A DNA stretch of 64,000 nt from Methylotuvimicrobium sp. KM2 (GCF_038051925.1 NZ_CP150634.1:2170001-2234000), one strand, 5' to 3'. Counted from the stretch's first letter, positions 18,894-28,440 are shown. Notes: generated by a model from the sequence alone, not told the origin. A program made the numbers and translations.

Positions 18894-19198
18894 GGTTTTG
18901 AGTTATCTGGATTATTGGGTTCTGAAACATCGGGTTGCCTTGGTTGGTGCTCGCTTTTCAGCTCGGCGCGGGCTTCAGCCAGAATATCTTCGAATTCCTC
19001 ACTGGCTTCGGCCATGATCTCTCTTCCTCGTTCCGCTAGCATTAATCCTGTTTTAATTGCCGTTCTGGCGCCGGGACGGGCTGCTCTCGCAATGATAGGG
19101 ATCGCCGGTATGGCAGCGGCAGCAAGTACTGTGGCGCCAACACCTATAGCAATGCCGAGCGGCGTACCGGCTTTTATCAAATCGTCTATTTTGATCAT
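18890..19198 (-). CDS. DUF5132-like small membrane protein
   Basis: This 102-residue protein has one glycine/alanine-rich hydrophobic hairpin (about residues 12-42, with GIAIGVGATVLAAAAIPAIP). A basic stretch and an amphipathic acidic helix (AEASEEFEDILAEARAEL) follow, then a Pro/Asn-rich polar tail. This matches the DUF5132 pattern: a glycine-zipper-like membrane hairpin plus a helix. It is the first gene of a two-gene unit with the HMA-like protein, with 4 bp overlapping. Function is unknown; association with HMA-domain proteins and P-type ATPases in other genomes is recalled, not tested. Confidence 0.65.
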   Translation of the reverse strand: MIKIDDLIKAGTPLGIAIGVGATVLAAAAIPAIPIIARAARPGARTAIKTGLMLAERGREIMAEASEEFEDILAEARAELKSEHQPRQPDVSEPNNPDNSKP

Positions 19199-19256
19199 AT
19201 TCTGTTTATTCTCGGTACAAAAGTGAACAGCAGTTGGCGAAACCTTAAGGCCAAGT

Positions 19257-19419
19257 TATATCTTTTGGTAGTTAAATTTCGGCACCGGGGAGCCCGTTAA
19301 AAGGTGGGGTAAATATGTAAATAAAGGTTCTATGGCTGCATTCATGTAATCCAAGCCTTTGGGCGAATACCACTGCGTCTCTATACGCCAATGCCGAATT
19401 TTCATCTACGAAGGGTATA
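19257..19419. repeat. Type-2 MITE copy (degenerate)
   Basis: It begins TATATCTTTTGGTAGTTAAA and ends GAATTTTCATCTACGAAGGGTATA, with the family core (GAGCCCGTTAAA, AGGTTCTATGGCTGCATTCAT). It is of similar length to the copy at 60779. Confidence 0.6.
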
Positions 19420-19622
19420 GTAAGAGATGTTTTTGTAAGGGCTATTCAGTTGCCTAACCAGGCAAAAAATTGACATCTAAATATATAACATTTTCATTTT
19501 TGTATTGTTACAGTTTTGTGACAATAACTCATTGCCGCCCCTTTTTTCGCTCATATGAATTATGTTCGGGTAAAAAGCAAAAATGGTTAATCGATTCTCG
19601 AAACTTGTTCAAAAAAATGTAC

Positions 19623-19710
19623 TACTCCCTTTTTTGATTGAATAACCGTCTAAGACGCCAAACCCCCATATCTTCATAAAGTTAACTATTTTTTTGAGTA
19701 TAAAGGGAGA
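19623..19710. repeat. Type-1 MITE, internally deleted copy B
   Basis: Both ends are present (TACTCCCTTTTTTGATTG and TTTTGAGTATAAAGGGAGA), but the central 85 bp found in full copies is missing. It lies about 200 bp upstream of glgP. Confidence 0.6.
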
Positions 19711-19734
19711 GTCGGCGCTGTCAATTTTATGCAG

Positions 19735-19752
19735 CTGTCATATTTAAGTCAT
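19735..19752 (+). promoter_or_regulatory. Possible Pho box upstream of glycogen phosphorylase
   Basis: CTGTCAT, ATTT, AAGTCAT repeats with 11-bp spacing, the same layout as the pstS Pho box, 157 bp before the glgP start. The second half-site matches 5 of 7. A PhoB link is plausible because the enzyme consumes phosphate, but it is not proven. Confidence 0.4.
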
Positions 19753-19908
19753 CTTCGAGGATTAGGATAGTTAAAGGCCCATTGCAAGCCTTATCCGTGT
19801 CGATTAATCATGACAAGATATTTAACGGATAAAATCTTGCCGACGATTATTGCTTATTTTTTCAATACTCGTAGTTTATAACCAATCAGTATTTGGTCTA
19901 CTTCGACA

Positions 19909-22419
19909 ATGCCTCGAAACAAATTTATTAAGAGTAAGCCTAAATCCTCCATTTTTATTCTTTCTGAACAAGGAATAAAAAAGCAGAATTTTATCGATGA
20001 TTTCAAACAATACTATGTTCATTTACTAGGCAGAGATGAAAACTGCCGATCTCCATATTATGCCGGTGTGGCTTTATCTCAGGCAATTCGCGACCGATTG
20101 ATGGAGCGCTGGAAGGCTACGCATAAAACTTATAAAGAAAGCGGTTGCAGGCGCGCTTACTATTTGTCGATGGAATATCTGATGGGCAGGACATTAAGTA
20201 ATGCCATGCTTAATCTAGGGATTACCGATACCGTGACACAAGCAATGTATGATCTCGGCATTGAAATGGAGGAATTAATTGCCAGTGAGCAGGATGCAGG
20301 CTTGGGTAATGGCGGATTAGGTCGTCTTGCCGCTTGTTTTATGGACCGTTGCGCCACCTTGCAATTGCCGGTCATAGGGTATGGACTGCGTTACGAATAC
20401 GGTATGTTTACCCAAATTATCGTTAATGGCGAGCAAGTTGAAAAACCCGATCATTGGTTAAGGCATGGCAATGTCTGGGAGATCGAACGGTTGGAATACT
20501 CGCATCGTATAAAATTCGGTGGGCAAACCAAGTTTCAAACTAACGCAAAAGGAAAACAACGCGTGCTCTGGGTCGACACTCATGACGTTTTGGCGGTGCC
20601 ATTCGATACGCCGATACCGGGCTATAAGAATGGAACGGTCAATACCTTAAGGCTATGGAAAGCCGTTGCTACCGAAGACTTTAATTTGGATGAATTTAAT
20701 GCCGGAGAATATGCCGAAGCCGTTACTGCAAAAATTGCAGCCGAAAATATCACAATGGTTTTGTATCCCAACGATGCTAATGAAAACGGCAAGGAACTCA
20801 GACTTAGGCAGCAATATTTTCTGGCTTCCGCCAGTTTGCAAGACGTTATTGCACACTGGACTGATGTGAATGGCAAAAATTTCGAGAAATTTATTGAGAA
20901 AAATTGTTTTCAATTAAACGATACTCATCCAAGTATCGCGGTTGCAGAATTGATGCGTTTGTTAGTCGATGAGCAACATCTTTCATGGGATGAAGCATGG
21001 CATATCACACGGAGTACAATGGCCTACACCAATCATACGCTGTTGCCGGAAGCGCTTGAAAAATGGCCTGTATCCTTGATGCAACGGTTACTGCCCCGTT
21101 TGATGCAGATCATTTTTGAAATCAATGCTTTTTTTATGGCGGAGGTTTCGGCGCATTGGCCGGGTGATTTAGAGCGTTTGCGCAGAATGTCTATTATAGA
21201 GGAAGGGGACCAGCAACAAGTTAGGATGGCGCACCTTGCTATTGTCGGCAGTTTTTCAGTAAATGGGGTTGCTCAATTGCATTCTCAGTTATTGCAACAA
21301 AAATTATTTACTGATTTTTTTGCTTTATGGCCTGAAAAATTTAACAACAAAACCAATGGCGTGACTCCTCGTCGTTGGTTGGCTGCCTGTAATCCGGAGC
21401 TTGCAAATTTGATCACTGAGACCATCGGTAATCGATGGGTGACTGATTTGTCGGAATTGAAAAAATTGGAGTCATACGCGGAAAATCCGCATTTTCGCAA
21501 GCGTTGGCGCGCAATCAAGCAAGCTGCGAAACAACGCATGATTGACTATAAAAAAGAAAAGTCGGAAGTAGAACTCAATTTGAACGTTGATGCCTTGTTC
21601 GATGTTCAAGTCAAGCGTATTCATGAGTACAAACGGCAATTACTCAATATTTTGCATGTTATTCATCTTTATATTTGCATTAAGAAAGGCAACTTCGAAG
21701 AAAGGGTGCCAAGATGCGTATTGATTGGTGGAAAAGCGGCACCCGGTTATGCCATGGCAAAAAAGATCATCAAGTTAATACACAATGTCTCACAAGTCAT
21801 CAATTCCGACCCTGAAGTAGGCGATAAGTTAGTCTTGCTTTTCTTGCCTGACTATCGCGTTTCGGCAATGGAAAAAATATGTCCGGGCGCTGATTTGCAT
21901 GAGCAAATATCAACTGCCGGCAAAGAAGCGTCGGGTACCGGCAACATGAAATTTATGATGAATGGTGCCATTACGATTGGCACGCTGGATGGCGCCAACA
22001 TTGAAATAAGAGAGGAAGTCGGCGATGAGAATTTCTTTTTGTTTGGCTTGACGGAAGCAGAAATCGAAGCCAGGCGAGACCATTACGATCCCATATCGAT
22101 AATCGATCAGGATGAAGACTTACAGCAAGTCATGCATCTGTTGAAATCCGGTCATTTCAATCAATTCGAACCGGGCATATTTAACGATCTCATCAATAGC
22201 ATCACAAGCCCGTTTGACCCTTGGATGACGATTGCCGATTTTCGTAGTTATATAGATGTTCAAAAGAGTGTGGAAAATGCCTATCGCGATCAAGATCATT
22301 GGACCAAAATGAGCATTTTGAATTGTGCGAACAGCGGTAAATTTTCCAGCGATAGAACCCTCCTTGAGTACAATCGAGAGATTTGGAAATTAAAACCTCA
22401 ATCGGCAAAACTTAAATAG
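19909..22419 (+). CDS. glgP: Glycogen/alpha-glucan phosphorylase
   Basis: This 836-residue cytoplasmic enzyme cleaves alpha-1,4-glucans with phosphate, releasing glucose-1-phosphate. It aligns in length with E. coli GlgP/MalP. Visible family motifs include YLSMEYLMGR near residue 85, GNGGLGRLAACFMD near 130, YRYGMF-like YEYGMF, and the pyridoxal-phosphate segment EASGTGNMKFMMNG, whose Lys (about residue 680) carries the cofactor. The first 30 residues are basic and not conserved. The ATG at 19909 lacks a strong ribosome site. No other glycogen genes are adjacent; GTPase genes follow after a 170-bp gap. Confidence 0.95.
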   Translation: MPRNKFIKSKPKSSIFILSEQGIKKQNFIDDFKQYYVHLLGRDENCRSPYYAGVALSQAIRDRLMERWKATHKTYKESGCRRAYYLSMEYLMGRTLSNAMLNLGITDTVTQAMYDLGIEMEELIASEQDAGLGNGGLGRLAACFMDRCATLQLPVIGYGLRYEYGMFTQIIVNGEQVEKPDHWLRHGNVWEIERLEYSHRIKFGGQTKFQTNAKGKQRVLWVDTHDVLAVPFDTPIPGYKNGTVNTLRLWKAVATEDFNLDEFNAGEYAEAVTAKIAAENITMVLYPNDANENGKELRLRQQYFLASASLQDVIAHWTDVNGKNFEKFIEKNCFQLNDTHPSIAVAELMRLLVDEQHLSWDEAWHITRSTMAYTNHTLLPEALEKWPVSLMQRLLPRLMQIIFEINAFFMAEVSAHWPGDLERLRRMSIIEEGDQQQVRMAHLAIVGSFSVNGVAQLHSQLLQQKLFTDFFALWPEKFNNKTNGVTPRRWLAACNPELANLITETIGNRWVTDLSELKKLESYAENPHFRKRWRAIKQAAKQRMIDYKKEKSEVELNLNVDALFDVQVKRIHEYKRQLLNILHVIHLYICIKKGNFEERVPRCVLIGGKAAPGYAMAKKIIKLIHNVSQVINSDPEVGDKLVLLFLPDYRVSAMEKICPGADLHEQISTAGKEASGTGNMKFMMNGAITIGTLDGANIEIREEVGDENFFLFGLTEAEIEARRDHYDPISIIDQDEDLQQVMHLLKSGHFNQFEPGIFNDLINSITSPFDPWMTIADFRSYIDVQKSVENAYRDQDHWTKMSILNCANSGKFSSDRTLLEYNREIWKLKPQSAKLK

Positions 22420-22589
22420 GTTACATTGACAAATCCAAATAAAGCACAATTCACATAGTTGTCATATTCGTCTAATACTATTGTTGGATTGATAATCGCA
22501 AACTAATTTTTCCAATAAATGCTTGGAAGCTGTTTCTGTGCTTGATTCTCAATTTTAATAAATGTTGGATTCAGTCCAGGCTTTGCTGT

Positions 22590-23786
22590 ATGTGGAAAAA
22601 AATTTATTCGACTGTGTTTTCGCCACAACTCGACGACGAAGAGGTCAATCAGCGTTTGGCAATGGTGAAAGCGTCGATGCCAACCCCGGTATTTTGGTTG
22701 TTGGGAAAAACGCAATCCGGTAAAACGTCTATTATTAGGGCGCTGACGGGGGACAGTCGAGCACAGATCGGGAATGGTATGCATTCCTGTACACGTTCAG
22801 CTTATATATATGATTTTCCGGATTCGCAGAATTGTATCATGCGATTTTTGGATACCCGCGGTCTGGGTGAAATCGATTACGACCCCGATCCTGATATCGA
22901 AGCTTTTAGCGGGCAAGCGCATGTATTGATTGTCGTATTGAAGGCGATGGATCATTCCCAGCATGCGGTTTTACAAGCGGTGCGTTCGATCCATAAAGCC
23001 AAACCCGAATGGCCGGTCATCGTCGTGCAAACGGCATTGCATGAAGGATATCCGGATTCGAGTTTCGAACATTTGGCCCCTTATCCTTTTGATCACGAAG
23101 ACTGGATCGAAAGAGTCCCCGGCAGTCTTGGTCGTTCATTACGGGAGCAAAGAGCCTTATTCAAGGGGATCGAAGCTCAATTCGTTGCAGTGGATTTGAC
23201 AATGCCCGGGGACGGCTATCAGCCATGTAATTATGGATTGGATGCTTTTTGGCGGAATCTCGAATTGGTTTTTCCGCATGGCATAGCGATGATGCTGCAT
23301 GACATGAAAGACGTTCGCAAGCAGTTAAACGATGCCTACAGCAAGGCAGCACATCCGCACATCATTGCCTATTCTTTGATCTCGGGGGCGGCCGGTGCGG
23401 TTCCCGTACCTTTTGTCGATATACCTTTGGTCACGCTGATACAAGCGAAAATGTTTCAGGCGATCGCCTCGCTTTATCGTTATCAGTTGGATCGAAAAAG
23501 TTGGGCTGAAATCAGTAGTGCTCTAGGAATTACATTGCTGACCAATCTGGGACGCCGGGAATTGATCAAATTCGTTCCTGTTTATGGTTTGGCGGTTTCT
23601 TCATTATTGACTGCCGCAACGACTTATGCGCTTGGTAAGACTCTAACTGTTTATTTTCAAAACAGTCGAAACGGCAAAGAGCTTTCTCACGAGTTATTTC
23701 GTAGTGTGTATATGGAGCAATTCGAACTCGGCCGTAAGTTATTGAAAGATTATGTGAATGAAATTCAACATCAGGTATTGAAATGA
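22590..23786 (+). CDS. Era-like GTPase with C-terminal DUF697 membrane domain
   Basis: The 398-residue product (ATG at 22590; an in-frame TTG at 22542 is less likely) has a P-loop GTPase domain. G1 is GKTQSGKT at 39-46 and G3 is DTRGLGE near 90. The usual G4 NKxD is replaced by QTALHEG, so guanine recognition is unusual. The C-terminal half is a DUF697/YcjF-like domain with hydrophobic segments (SLISGAAGAVPVPFVDIPLV; FVPVYGLAVSSLLTAATTYA), implying membrane association. Such GTPases are poorly characterised. The stop overlaps the start of the next GTPase gene by 4 bp, so the pair is translationally coupled and may form a heteromeric complex. Confidence 0.8.
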   Translation: MWKKIYSTVFSPQLDDEEVNQRLAMVKASMPTPVFWLLGKTQSGKTSIIRALTGDSRAQIGNGMHSCTRSAYIYDFPDSQNCIMRFLDTRGLGEIDYDPDPDIEAFSGQAHVLIVVLKAMDHSQHAVLQAVRSIHKAKPEWPVIVVQTALHEGYPDSSFEHLAPYPFDHEDWIERVPGSLGRSLREQRALFKGIEAQFVAVDLTMPGDGYQPCNYGLDAFWRNLELVFPHGIAMMLHDMKDVRKQLNDAYSKAAHPHIIAYSLISGAAGAVPVPFVDIPLVTLIQAKMFQAIASLYRYQLDRKSWAEISSALGITLLTNLGRRELIKFVPVYGLAVSSLLTAATTYALGKTLTVYFQNSRNGKELSHELFRSVYMEQFELGRKLLKDYVNEIQHQVLK

Positions 23787-25336
23787 AAATCAAGACACAG
23801 TGGCAAGTTCACGTCATCGTTATTGCCTTGCCTTTCAGCGTTCCGATTACGGCGGGTGGTTATTGGCTTTGGTTGAATCAACTGTTGTTTGTTTGGTTAG
23901 GTTTCTCGGCAATGCTTGGCGGCGGATGGTGGTTGGTTTACAGAAGTTTAGGCCCCTGTAATATCGATTCCGAATTAGTGGATATTTCGGGGGCATTAGG
24001 CGATTCTCCGACCGATCAAGCGGCTTACCAAAAAATCGAGGAAATATCGGCGGCACGAAGAGAAGAAAATCCAGATCTTGCCTCTTCTCAGTTTTACATT
24101 CAGACAGTGACGGAAGTCATGCAAGCCGTGGCCGAGCAGTATCATCCGAAAAGTAAGGCAGCGTTGCTGGAAATAAAACTGCCTTACTTACTCAAAGTGA
24201 TCGAAATATTGGCGCAGGATTTGCGCCATAATCTCTCCGATAATGTTCCGGGTAGCCATATTCTTTCATTGAAGGACATTGCCGGCACGCATAAATTAGC
24301 CAATAAAGGGCTGGAAATTTACCGCTTGATTCGCTTGCTTGCGGCAGGCGTCGATCCTGTTTCGGCAAGCATTCGGGAAATGAAAATATTGGCGACAAAA
24401 AATGTACTCACACAATCGACAGCGGATTTGAAATGCTGGCTGATAGATGCCTTTATCAAAAAAATCGGCTATTACGCAATCGAGTTGTATAGCGGTAACA
24501 TGATTTTGGATGAACGCTTGCTGGCGAGTCCGACACGATCATCTAAAAAGGAAATCGAAGAAATCCAACGAAGAGAGGCTGTTGTAGCGAACGAGCCATT
24601 CAGGATTATGGTGATGGGGCAGGCTAACACGGGAAAGTCGAGCCTGATCAATGCGTTATTCGGTGAGATGAAAGCGGAAACCGATGTGCTTCCAACGACC
24701 GAAGGCGTCGCCTCCTATCTATTTCAACGGTCTGGTTTACAAACGGCCATGATCATCGACTCCGAAGGCTATGGCGCGGATGCTTCCAATTTACCGAAAA
24801 AAGTTAGTGATGAAATCATTCGCAGCGATATGATTCTATTGGTGGTTTCGGCAACTAATGCCGCTCGGGATATTGATAAAAAAATTCTGCAAATGATAAA
24901 GCAGCAATTTTCGGTCGAAGGTAAGGCTAATTTGCCGCCGATTATCGTCGCATTGACTCATGTTGATCAGCTACGTCCTTTCAGAGAATGGAGTCCGCCT
25001 TACAATCTTAATGATTATAGCTCTGCAAAGGCACAAAGCATCAGAATGGTAATGGAATCGGTCGCACTGGATCTGGCTATTTCCATTGATCAAATCGCTC
25101 CGGTTAACTTGAAGCGAGGTTTCGAGTACAACATTGAGGAAGGCTTGATAGCGGCGATTTTTCAGCATCTCGATCAAGCCGGACGAATGCGCTATTTGCG
25201 TTGTCTCAATGAATATCGAAAGGAAGATCAGTGGCATATGCTTTGGAAGCAATCGCAAAAGGCAGGACAATTCATCGCCACGAAAGGCTTCGAAATATTA
25301 GAAGCGGCGCCGAAGATAAAATCGGCTTTGATGTAG
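23783..25336 (+). CDS. Membrane-anchored YeeP/YcjX-type GTPase
   Basis: This 517-residue protein starts with two closely spaced membrane helices (about 9-52). A helical region (about 90-240) follows, then a GTPase domain with G1 GQANTGKSS near residue 279, a conserved Thr in switch I (PTTEG), G3 DSEGYG, and a complete G4 THVD near 393. The C-terminus is helical. It resembles the HSR1/YeeP family of 50S-like GTPases, of unknown function. Its canonical G4 contrasts with the partner encoded just upstream, suggesting one active and one atypical GTPase. A short inverted repeat (GAGTCCA/TGGACTC) spans the stop codon region. Confidence 0.8.
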   Translation: MKIKTQWQVHVIVIALPFSVPITAGGYWLWLNQLLFVWLGFSAMLGGGWWLVYRSLGPCNIDSELVDISGALGDSPTDQAAYQKIEEISAARREENPDLASSQFYIQTVTEVMQAVAEQYHPKSKAALLEIKLPYLLKVIEILAQDLRHNLSDNVPGSHILSLKDIAGTHKLANKGLEIYRLIRLLAAGVDPVSASIREMKILATKNVLTQSTADLKCWLIDAFIKKIGYYAIELYSGNMILDERLLASPTRSSKKEIEEIQRREAVVANEPFRIMVMGQANTGKSSLINALFGEMKAETDVLPTTEGVASYLFQRSGLQTAMIIDSEGYGADASNLPKKVSDEIIRSDMILLVVSATNAARDIDKKILQMIKQQFSVEGKANLPPIIVALTHVDQLRPFREWSPPYNLNDYSSAKAQSIRMVMESVALDLAISIDQIAPVNLKRGFEYNIEEGLIAAIFQHLDQAGRMRYLRCLNEYRKEDQWHMLWKQSQKAGQFIATKGFEILEAAPKIKSALM

Positions 25337-25413
25337 AGTCCAGGTTATATCAAAGTGGACTCGATACAATTGCCCATGTCCCTATGGGCCTATGGAAGAA
25401 AAAGTAAACTGAA

Positions 25414-25770
25414 TTAACTTTCTGCTACTGTGCTTTTAGACTCGATTAGTTTTTCCTCGCGGATTTTAAAATCCTTACGAGCGACTCTGGCGCCATTATG
25501 GAAGCCTTTGATAGCTAAGCCATTGGCTGGCAGCATTTTTCTGATCATCAATGAGCTGAATACTGCGCCATAGGAGATACCATAACATGCGCCATAGATG
25601 GTGTTATCAAACAGTTTCGATGGGGCAGTAGCAATTTTGTTGGCAGTTAGTTTAGCTGCCTCAGCTCCTTTTTTAACCCCAACGAGTGCTAATTTGGCTT
25701 TTTTAGCCGTTTGTTTTTCAGTTTTATTTTCAACTTCTACTGTATTTTGATTTTCAATTTTTACATTCAT
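25414..25770 (-). CDS. Small Ala/Lys-rich protein with glycine-rich hydrophobic core, unknown
   Basis: I do not recognise this 118-residue protein. The ATG at 25770 is chosen because GGGAG lies at the right distance upstream; the frame runs on for nine more codons. Residues 20-50 are Lys/Ala-rich, of histone- or phasin-like composition (KKAKLALVGVKKGAEAAK). Residues 58-82 form a moderately hydrophobic, glycine-containing hairpin (NTIYGACYGISYGAVFSSLM), and the C-terminus is charged. It is convergent with the GTPase genes. Its shape (basic region plus small hairpin) resembles the DUF5132-like protein at 18890 in general plan only. Confidence 0.6.
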   Translation of the reverse strand: MNVKIENQNTVEVENKTEKQTAKKAKLALVGVKKGAEAAKLTANKIATAPSKLFDNTIYGACYGISYGAVFSSLMIRKMLPANGLAIKGFHNGARVARKDFKIREEKLIESKSTVAES

Positions 25771-25945
25771 TATTTTCTCCCGAATAAAAATAATCAAAAT
25801 GTTTATTTGGGTCGTTATAGCATTACAAACTTTGCTTAAATAATGAGCAAAAATTTAAATTTCGAATTCCCGTCCCGCCTAAACTAATCGTTGGACGAAG
25901 CCGCTAACGCGGAGAAAAACCGTGCCGCTTGATTGACGATAAAAT

Positions 25946-26001
25946 GTAACCTCACGCCCTCATTATACGAGGGAACATTCCACGACGAATCATGAGGTTA
26001 C
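25946..26001 (+). promoter_or_regulatory. Hairpin just before the recombinase start
   Basis: GTAACCTCA pairs with TGAGGTTAC, and inside it CCCTC pairs with GAGGG around ATTATAC. The outer arm ends six bases before the ATG at 26008. It could be part of the element's end or control translation of the recombinase. Confidence 0.55.
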
Positions 26002-26007
26002 ACGGCT

Positions 26008-26915
26008 ATGACAGCATCATCCGCGTTCGATTTCAAGCAAAACTATCAAACTCATCTCAAACACCTGAAACTCAAGGGGCTTCAACCGAAGACGGTCGAG
26101 GCCTATTCGCGAGCTATTCGGCGCATCGGCACGTATTTCGATGAACAAATCCATGATTTATCCGAAGCACAATTGCTCGAGTATTTCTCCGATTTGCTGG
26201 CAACTCATTCTTGGAGCGCCGTGAAGCTCGATCTCTACGGGCTCAAATTCTATTATCAACATGTGTTGCACAAGCCGTGGGCGCATTTGGATTTGATCAA
26301 GCCGCCGAAGGGTCAGCGCTTGCCGGATATCGTCACGGTTGCAGAGGCGCAGCGTTTGTTTATGACGACCCGTTCGGTGAGTTACCGGGTGTTCTTTTTC
26401 ACGCTGTACAGTCTTGGCCTGCGCCTTGGCGAGGGCTTGCGGCTTCAGGTAGGCGATATCGATGCTGAGCGGCAGCGTGTCCATATTCGAGATGCCAAAG
26501 GCAACAAGGACCGCCTGGTACCGCTGCCGGAAACGACATTGACTTTACTGCGCCGCTTTTGGCAAGTGCACCGCAATCCGGTGTTGCTGTTTCCCAGCCG
26601 CCAAGGCGGTCCGAAGTCGGCGCAGGCGGCCACTACCCCACTCGATCGTGGCGGCGTGCAAGTGACTTTGCGTAAAGTCGCCGAGGAATGCGGTCTAAAA
26701 AAAAGATCACTCCGCACTGTTTGCGTCACAGCTATGCCACGCATCTGATTGAAGCCGGCGTCGACCTGCTCGAAGTCCAAAAAATTCTCGGTCACCACAG
26801 CATTCTGACTACCGCCCGTTATACGCACTTGACCGACGATACCGACCGCAATGCCGGCCAACTCATCAATACCTTGATGGACGGCTTTGTTATCGACTGG
26901 GGGAAAGTCCAATGA
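26008..26915 (+). pseudogene. Tyrosine recombinase/integrase accessory to IS91, frameshifted at an A8 run
   Basis: The first frame (26008-26748) encodes the SAM-like N-terminal domain and the first part of the catalytic domain. The conserved Arg lies in LGLRLGEGLRLQVGD and a Lys in DAKGNKDR. It loses similarity after GLKK. The continuing part, [15 protein letters not shown] and [13 protein letters not shown] with the catalytic HxxR, His and Tyr, lies in the -1 frame from about 26700. The break falls at eight A residues followed by G (26697-26705), where nine would keep the frame. It may be a disabled gene, or full protein may be made by slippage. The end overlaps the transposase start. Confidence 0.85.
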
Positions 26916-28057
26916 TTCTTCTCTCATCCATTATTTCGACCTTCGAAGCCGAGTTGCGGGAACAGTACGCGGGTTCGCTCTTACCCAGCCATTTGAACGC
27001 ACTGGCCGCCATGAAACAGTGTCGCACCACGCTCAGCCCCGTGATGCAGGCGCAATGCGAGGACTGCGTTCACCAAGACTTCATCCCGCACTCCTGCGGT
27101 CATCGTCATTGTCCGCATTGTCAACAGCACGAGAGCCAACAATGGCTGGAGCGGCAACTGAAAAAACAGGTGCCGGCCGAGTATTTCCTCATCACCTTTA
27201 CTCTGCCCAGGGAGTTCCGAGCGCTGGCCTGGCAACAGCAACGCCTCCTGTACGACTTGATGATGCGCTGCAGTTGGGAGACGCTGAATACGTTTGCCCA
27301 CAACGATGCGCAGCTCAAGGGCAACGCCGGGGCGATCTCGGTGCTGCACACCCATTCCCGCCGGCTCGACTACCACCCGCATGTGCATGTCGTCATGCCG
27401 GCCGCCGCCATCGATACCGAACGGCGGCTGTGGCGAACTAAGACCGGTAAGGGCCAAAGCAAAAAGCCCAACCCAAGGCAAAGCGGCACCCGCTATTTGT
27501 TCAATCACAAGGCCTTGGCTAAAGTGTTCCGCGCAAAATTGCTCGACGCCATCAACCAGGAAGGCTTGGCTCTACCGGAACGGTATCCCGAAACCTGGGT
27601 CGTCGACGTCAAGTCGGTCGGTAACGGCGACAAGGCGCTAGTTTACCTGGGCCGCTATCTCTACAAAGGCGTCATCCAGGAAAAAGACATCATCGCCTGT
27701 CAAGACGGGCAGGTAACCTTTCGTTACCAAGACAGCAAGACGAAACAAACGCAAACCCGCACTGTGCCGGGCGCTGAGTTTTTATGGCTGATGCTGCGTC
27801 ATATTTTACCGAAAGGATTTCGGCGGACGCGCAACTTCGGTTTTTTGCATCCCAACAGCAAACGCTTGATCAGCCTGTTACAACTGCTACTCGGTGTCAA
27901 TCCCAACCTGGCCTTGACCTGGCTGAAAAAGCGTCCGGCACTAAAATGTCCGTGTTGCGGCGGTGACATGCGCATCGTGAAAACGCGCATACCGAAGGTC
28001 TATGCTATCTCGTTAAGCCGACCAGCCAATAATCCACAGGTCGCTTCGATTATGTAG
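26912..28057 (+). CDS. IS91-family transposase
   Basis: This 381-residue rolling-circle transposase has an N-terminal zinc-binding region ([13 protein letters not shown]; about residues 45-80). The HUH nuclease motif is HPHVHVVMP (near 155), and a Tyr-containing helix YLGRYLYKG (near 247) supplies the nucleophile. A second Cys pair (CPCCGGDM) lies near the C-terminus. Both HUH histidines and the Tyr pair are intact, so the enzyme could be active. It overlaps the recombinase frame by 4 bp. Length matches IS91 relatives that carry an upstream integrase gene. Confidence 0.92.
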   Translation: MILLSSIISTFEAELREQYAGSLLPSHLNALAAMKQCRTTLSPVMQAQCEDCVHQDFIPHSCGHRHCPHCQQHESQQWLERQLKKQVPAEYFLITFTLPREFRALAWQQQRLLYDLMMRCSWETLNTFAHNDAQLKGNAGAISVLHTHSRRLDYHPHVHVVMPAAAIDTERRLWRTKTGKGQSKKPNPRQSGTRYLFNHKALAKVFRAKLLDAINQEGLALPERYPETWVVDVKSVGNGDKALVYLGRYLYKGVIQEKDIIACQDGQVTFRYQDSKTKQTQTRTVPGAEFLWLMLRHILPKGFRRTRNFGFLHPNSKRLISLLQLLLGVNPNLALTWLKKRPALKCPCCGGDMRIVKTRIPKVYAISLSRPANNPQVASIM

Positions 28058-28200
28058 CCGACCCGCACATTCTTCGGATGGGTCAGCATCGGCATTCGGT
28101 TGCCGAGGACATCGCTCGGCCCAAAAGCAGGCTATAATGCGCCTAAAAGCGTTGTCTTTGAGCTTTTGTAGCGGCAACAACAACGGTTTCAGGTTTATTG

Positions 28201-28233
28201 AGGTGTCGCCGCTCACAAAAAGCCGCGACACCT
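28201..28233 (+). repeat. Subterminal hairpin at the right side of the IS91 element
   Basis: AGGTGTCGC and GCGACACCT form a 9-bp perfect stem with a 15-base loop, typical of the hairpins near IS91 ends. The element boundary is probably just beyond it. Confidence 0.6.
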
Positions 28234-28440
28234 ACAAAACACCAAAAGCTATTTTCTTATATAAAGCATCCAACCCACTCTGAATCAGCCGGACCGGGCT
28301 TGTCCAACAAACGGTTCAGATTTTGGTTCGCGTTGCTCACAAAATCTAACCTTATTCGTTAGATAATAAAGGGTTTATTTAGTTCATCAATTGTTAACAT
28401 TTTTGGCATCGCTGATTCAAGTTATCAGAGCGACTCTAGT

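Larger units (their letters stand above)
25946..28240 (+). mobile_element. IS91-family insertion element with accessory tyrosine recombinase
   Basis: The unit holds a tyrosine recombinase frame and an IS91-type transposase overlapping by 4 bp. It is bounded by a long hairpin at 25946-26001 and a 9-bp stem at 28201-28233 near the right end, of the kind found at IS91 termini. IS91 elements move by rolling-circle transposition, lack terminal inverted repeats and make no target duplication, so exact ends cannot be fixed by eye; the left end may lie some 70 bp further out. Codon use looks GC-richer than its neighbours, consistent with transfer. Confidence 0.75.

Noticed and set aside
22457..22474. 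TTGTCATATTCGTCTAAT as a Pho box for the GTPase genes
   Set aside because: Only the first half-site is good; the second does not match well enough to claim.
25336..25362. GAGTCCA/TGGACTC hairpin as terminator of the GTPase operon
   Set aside because: The stem is short and not followed by a T-run, so termination is not supported.
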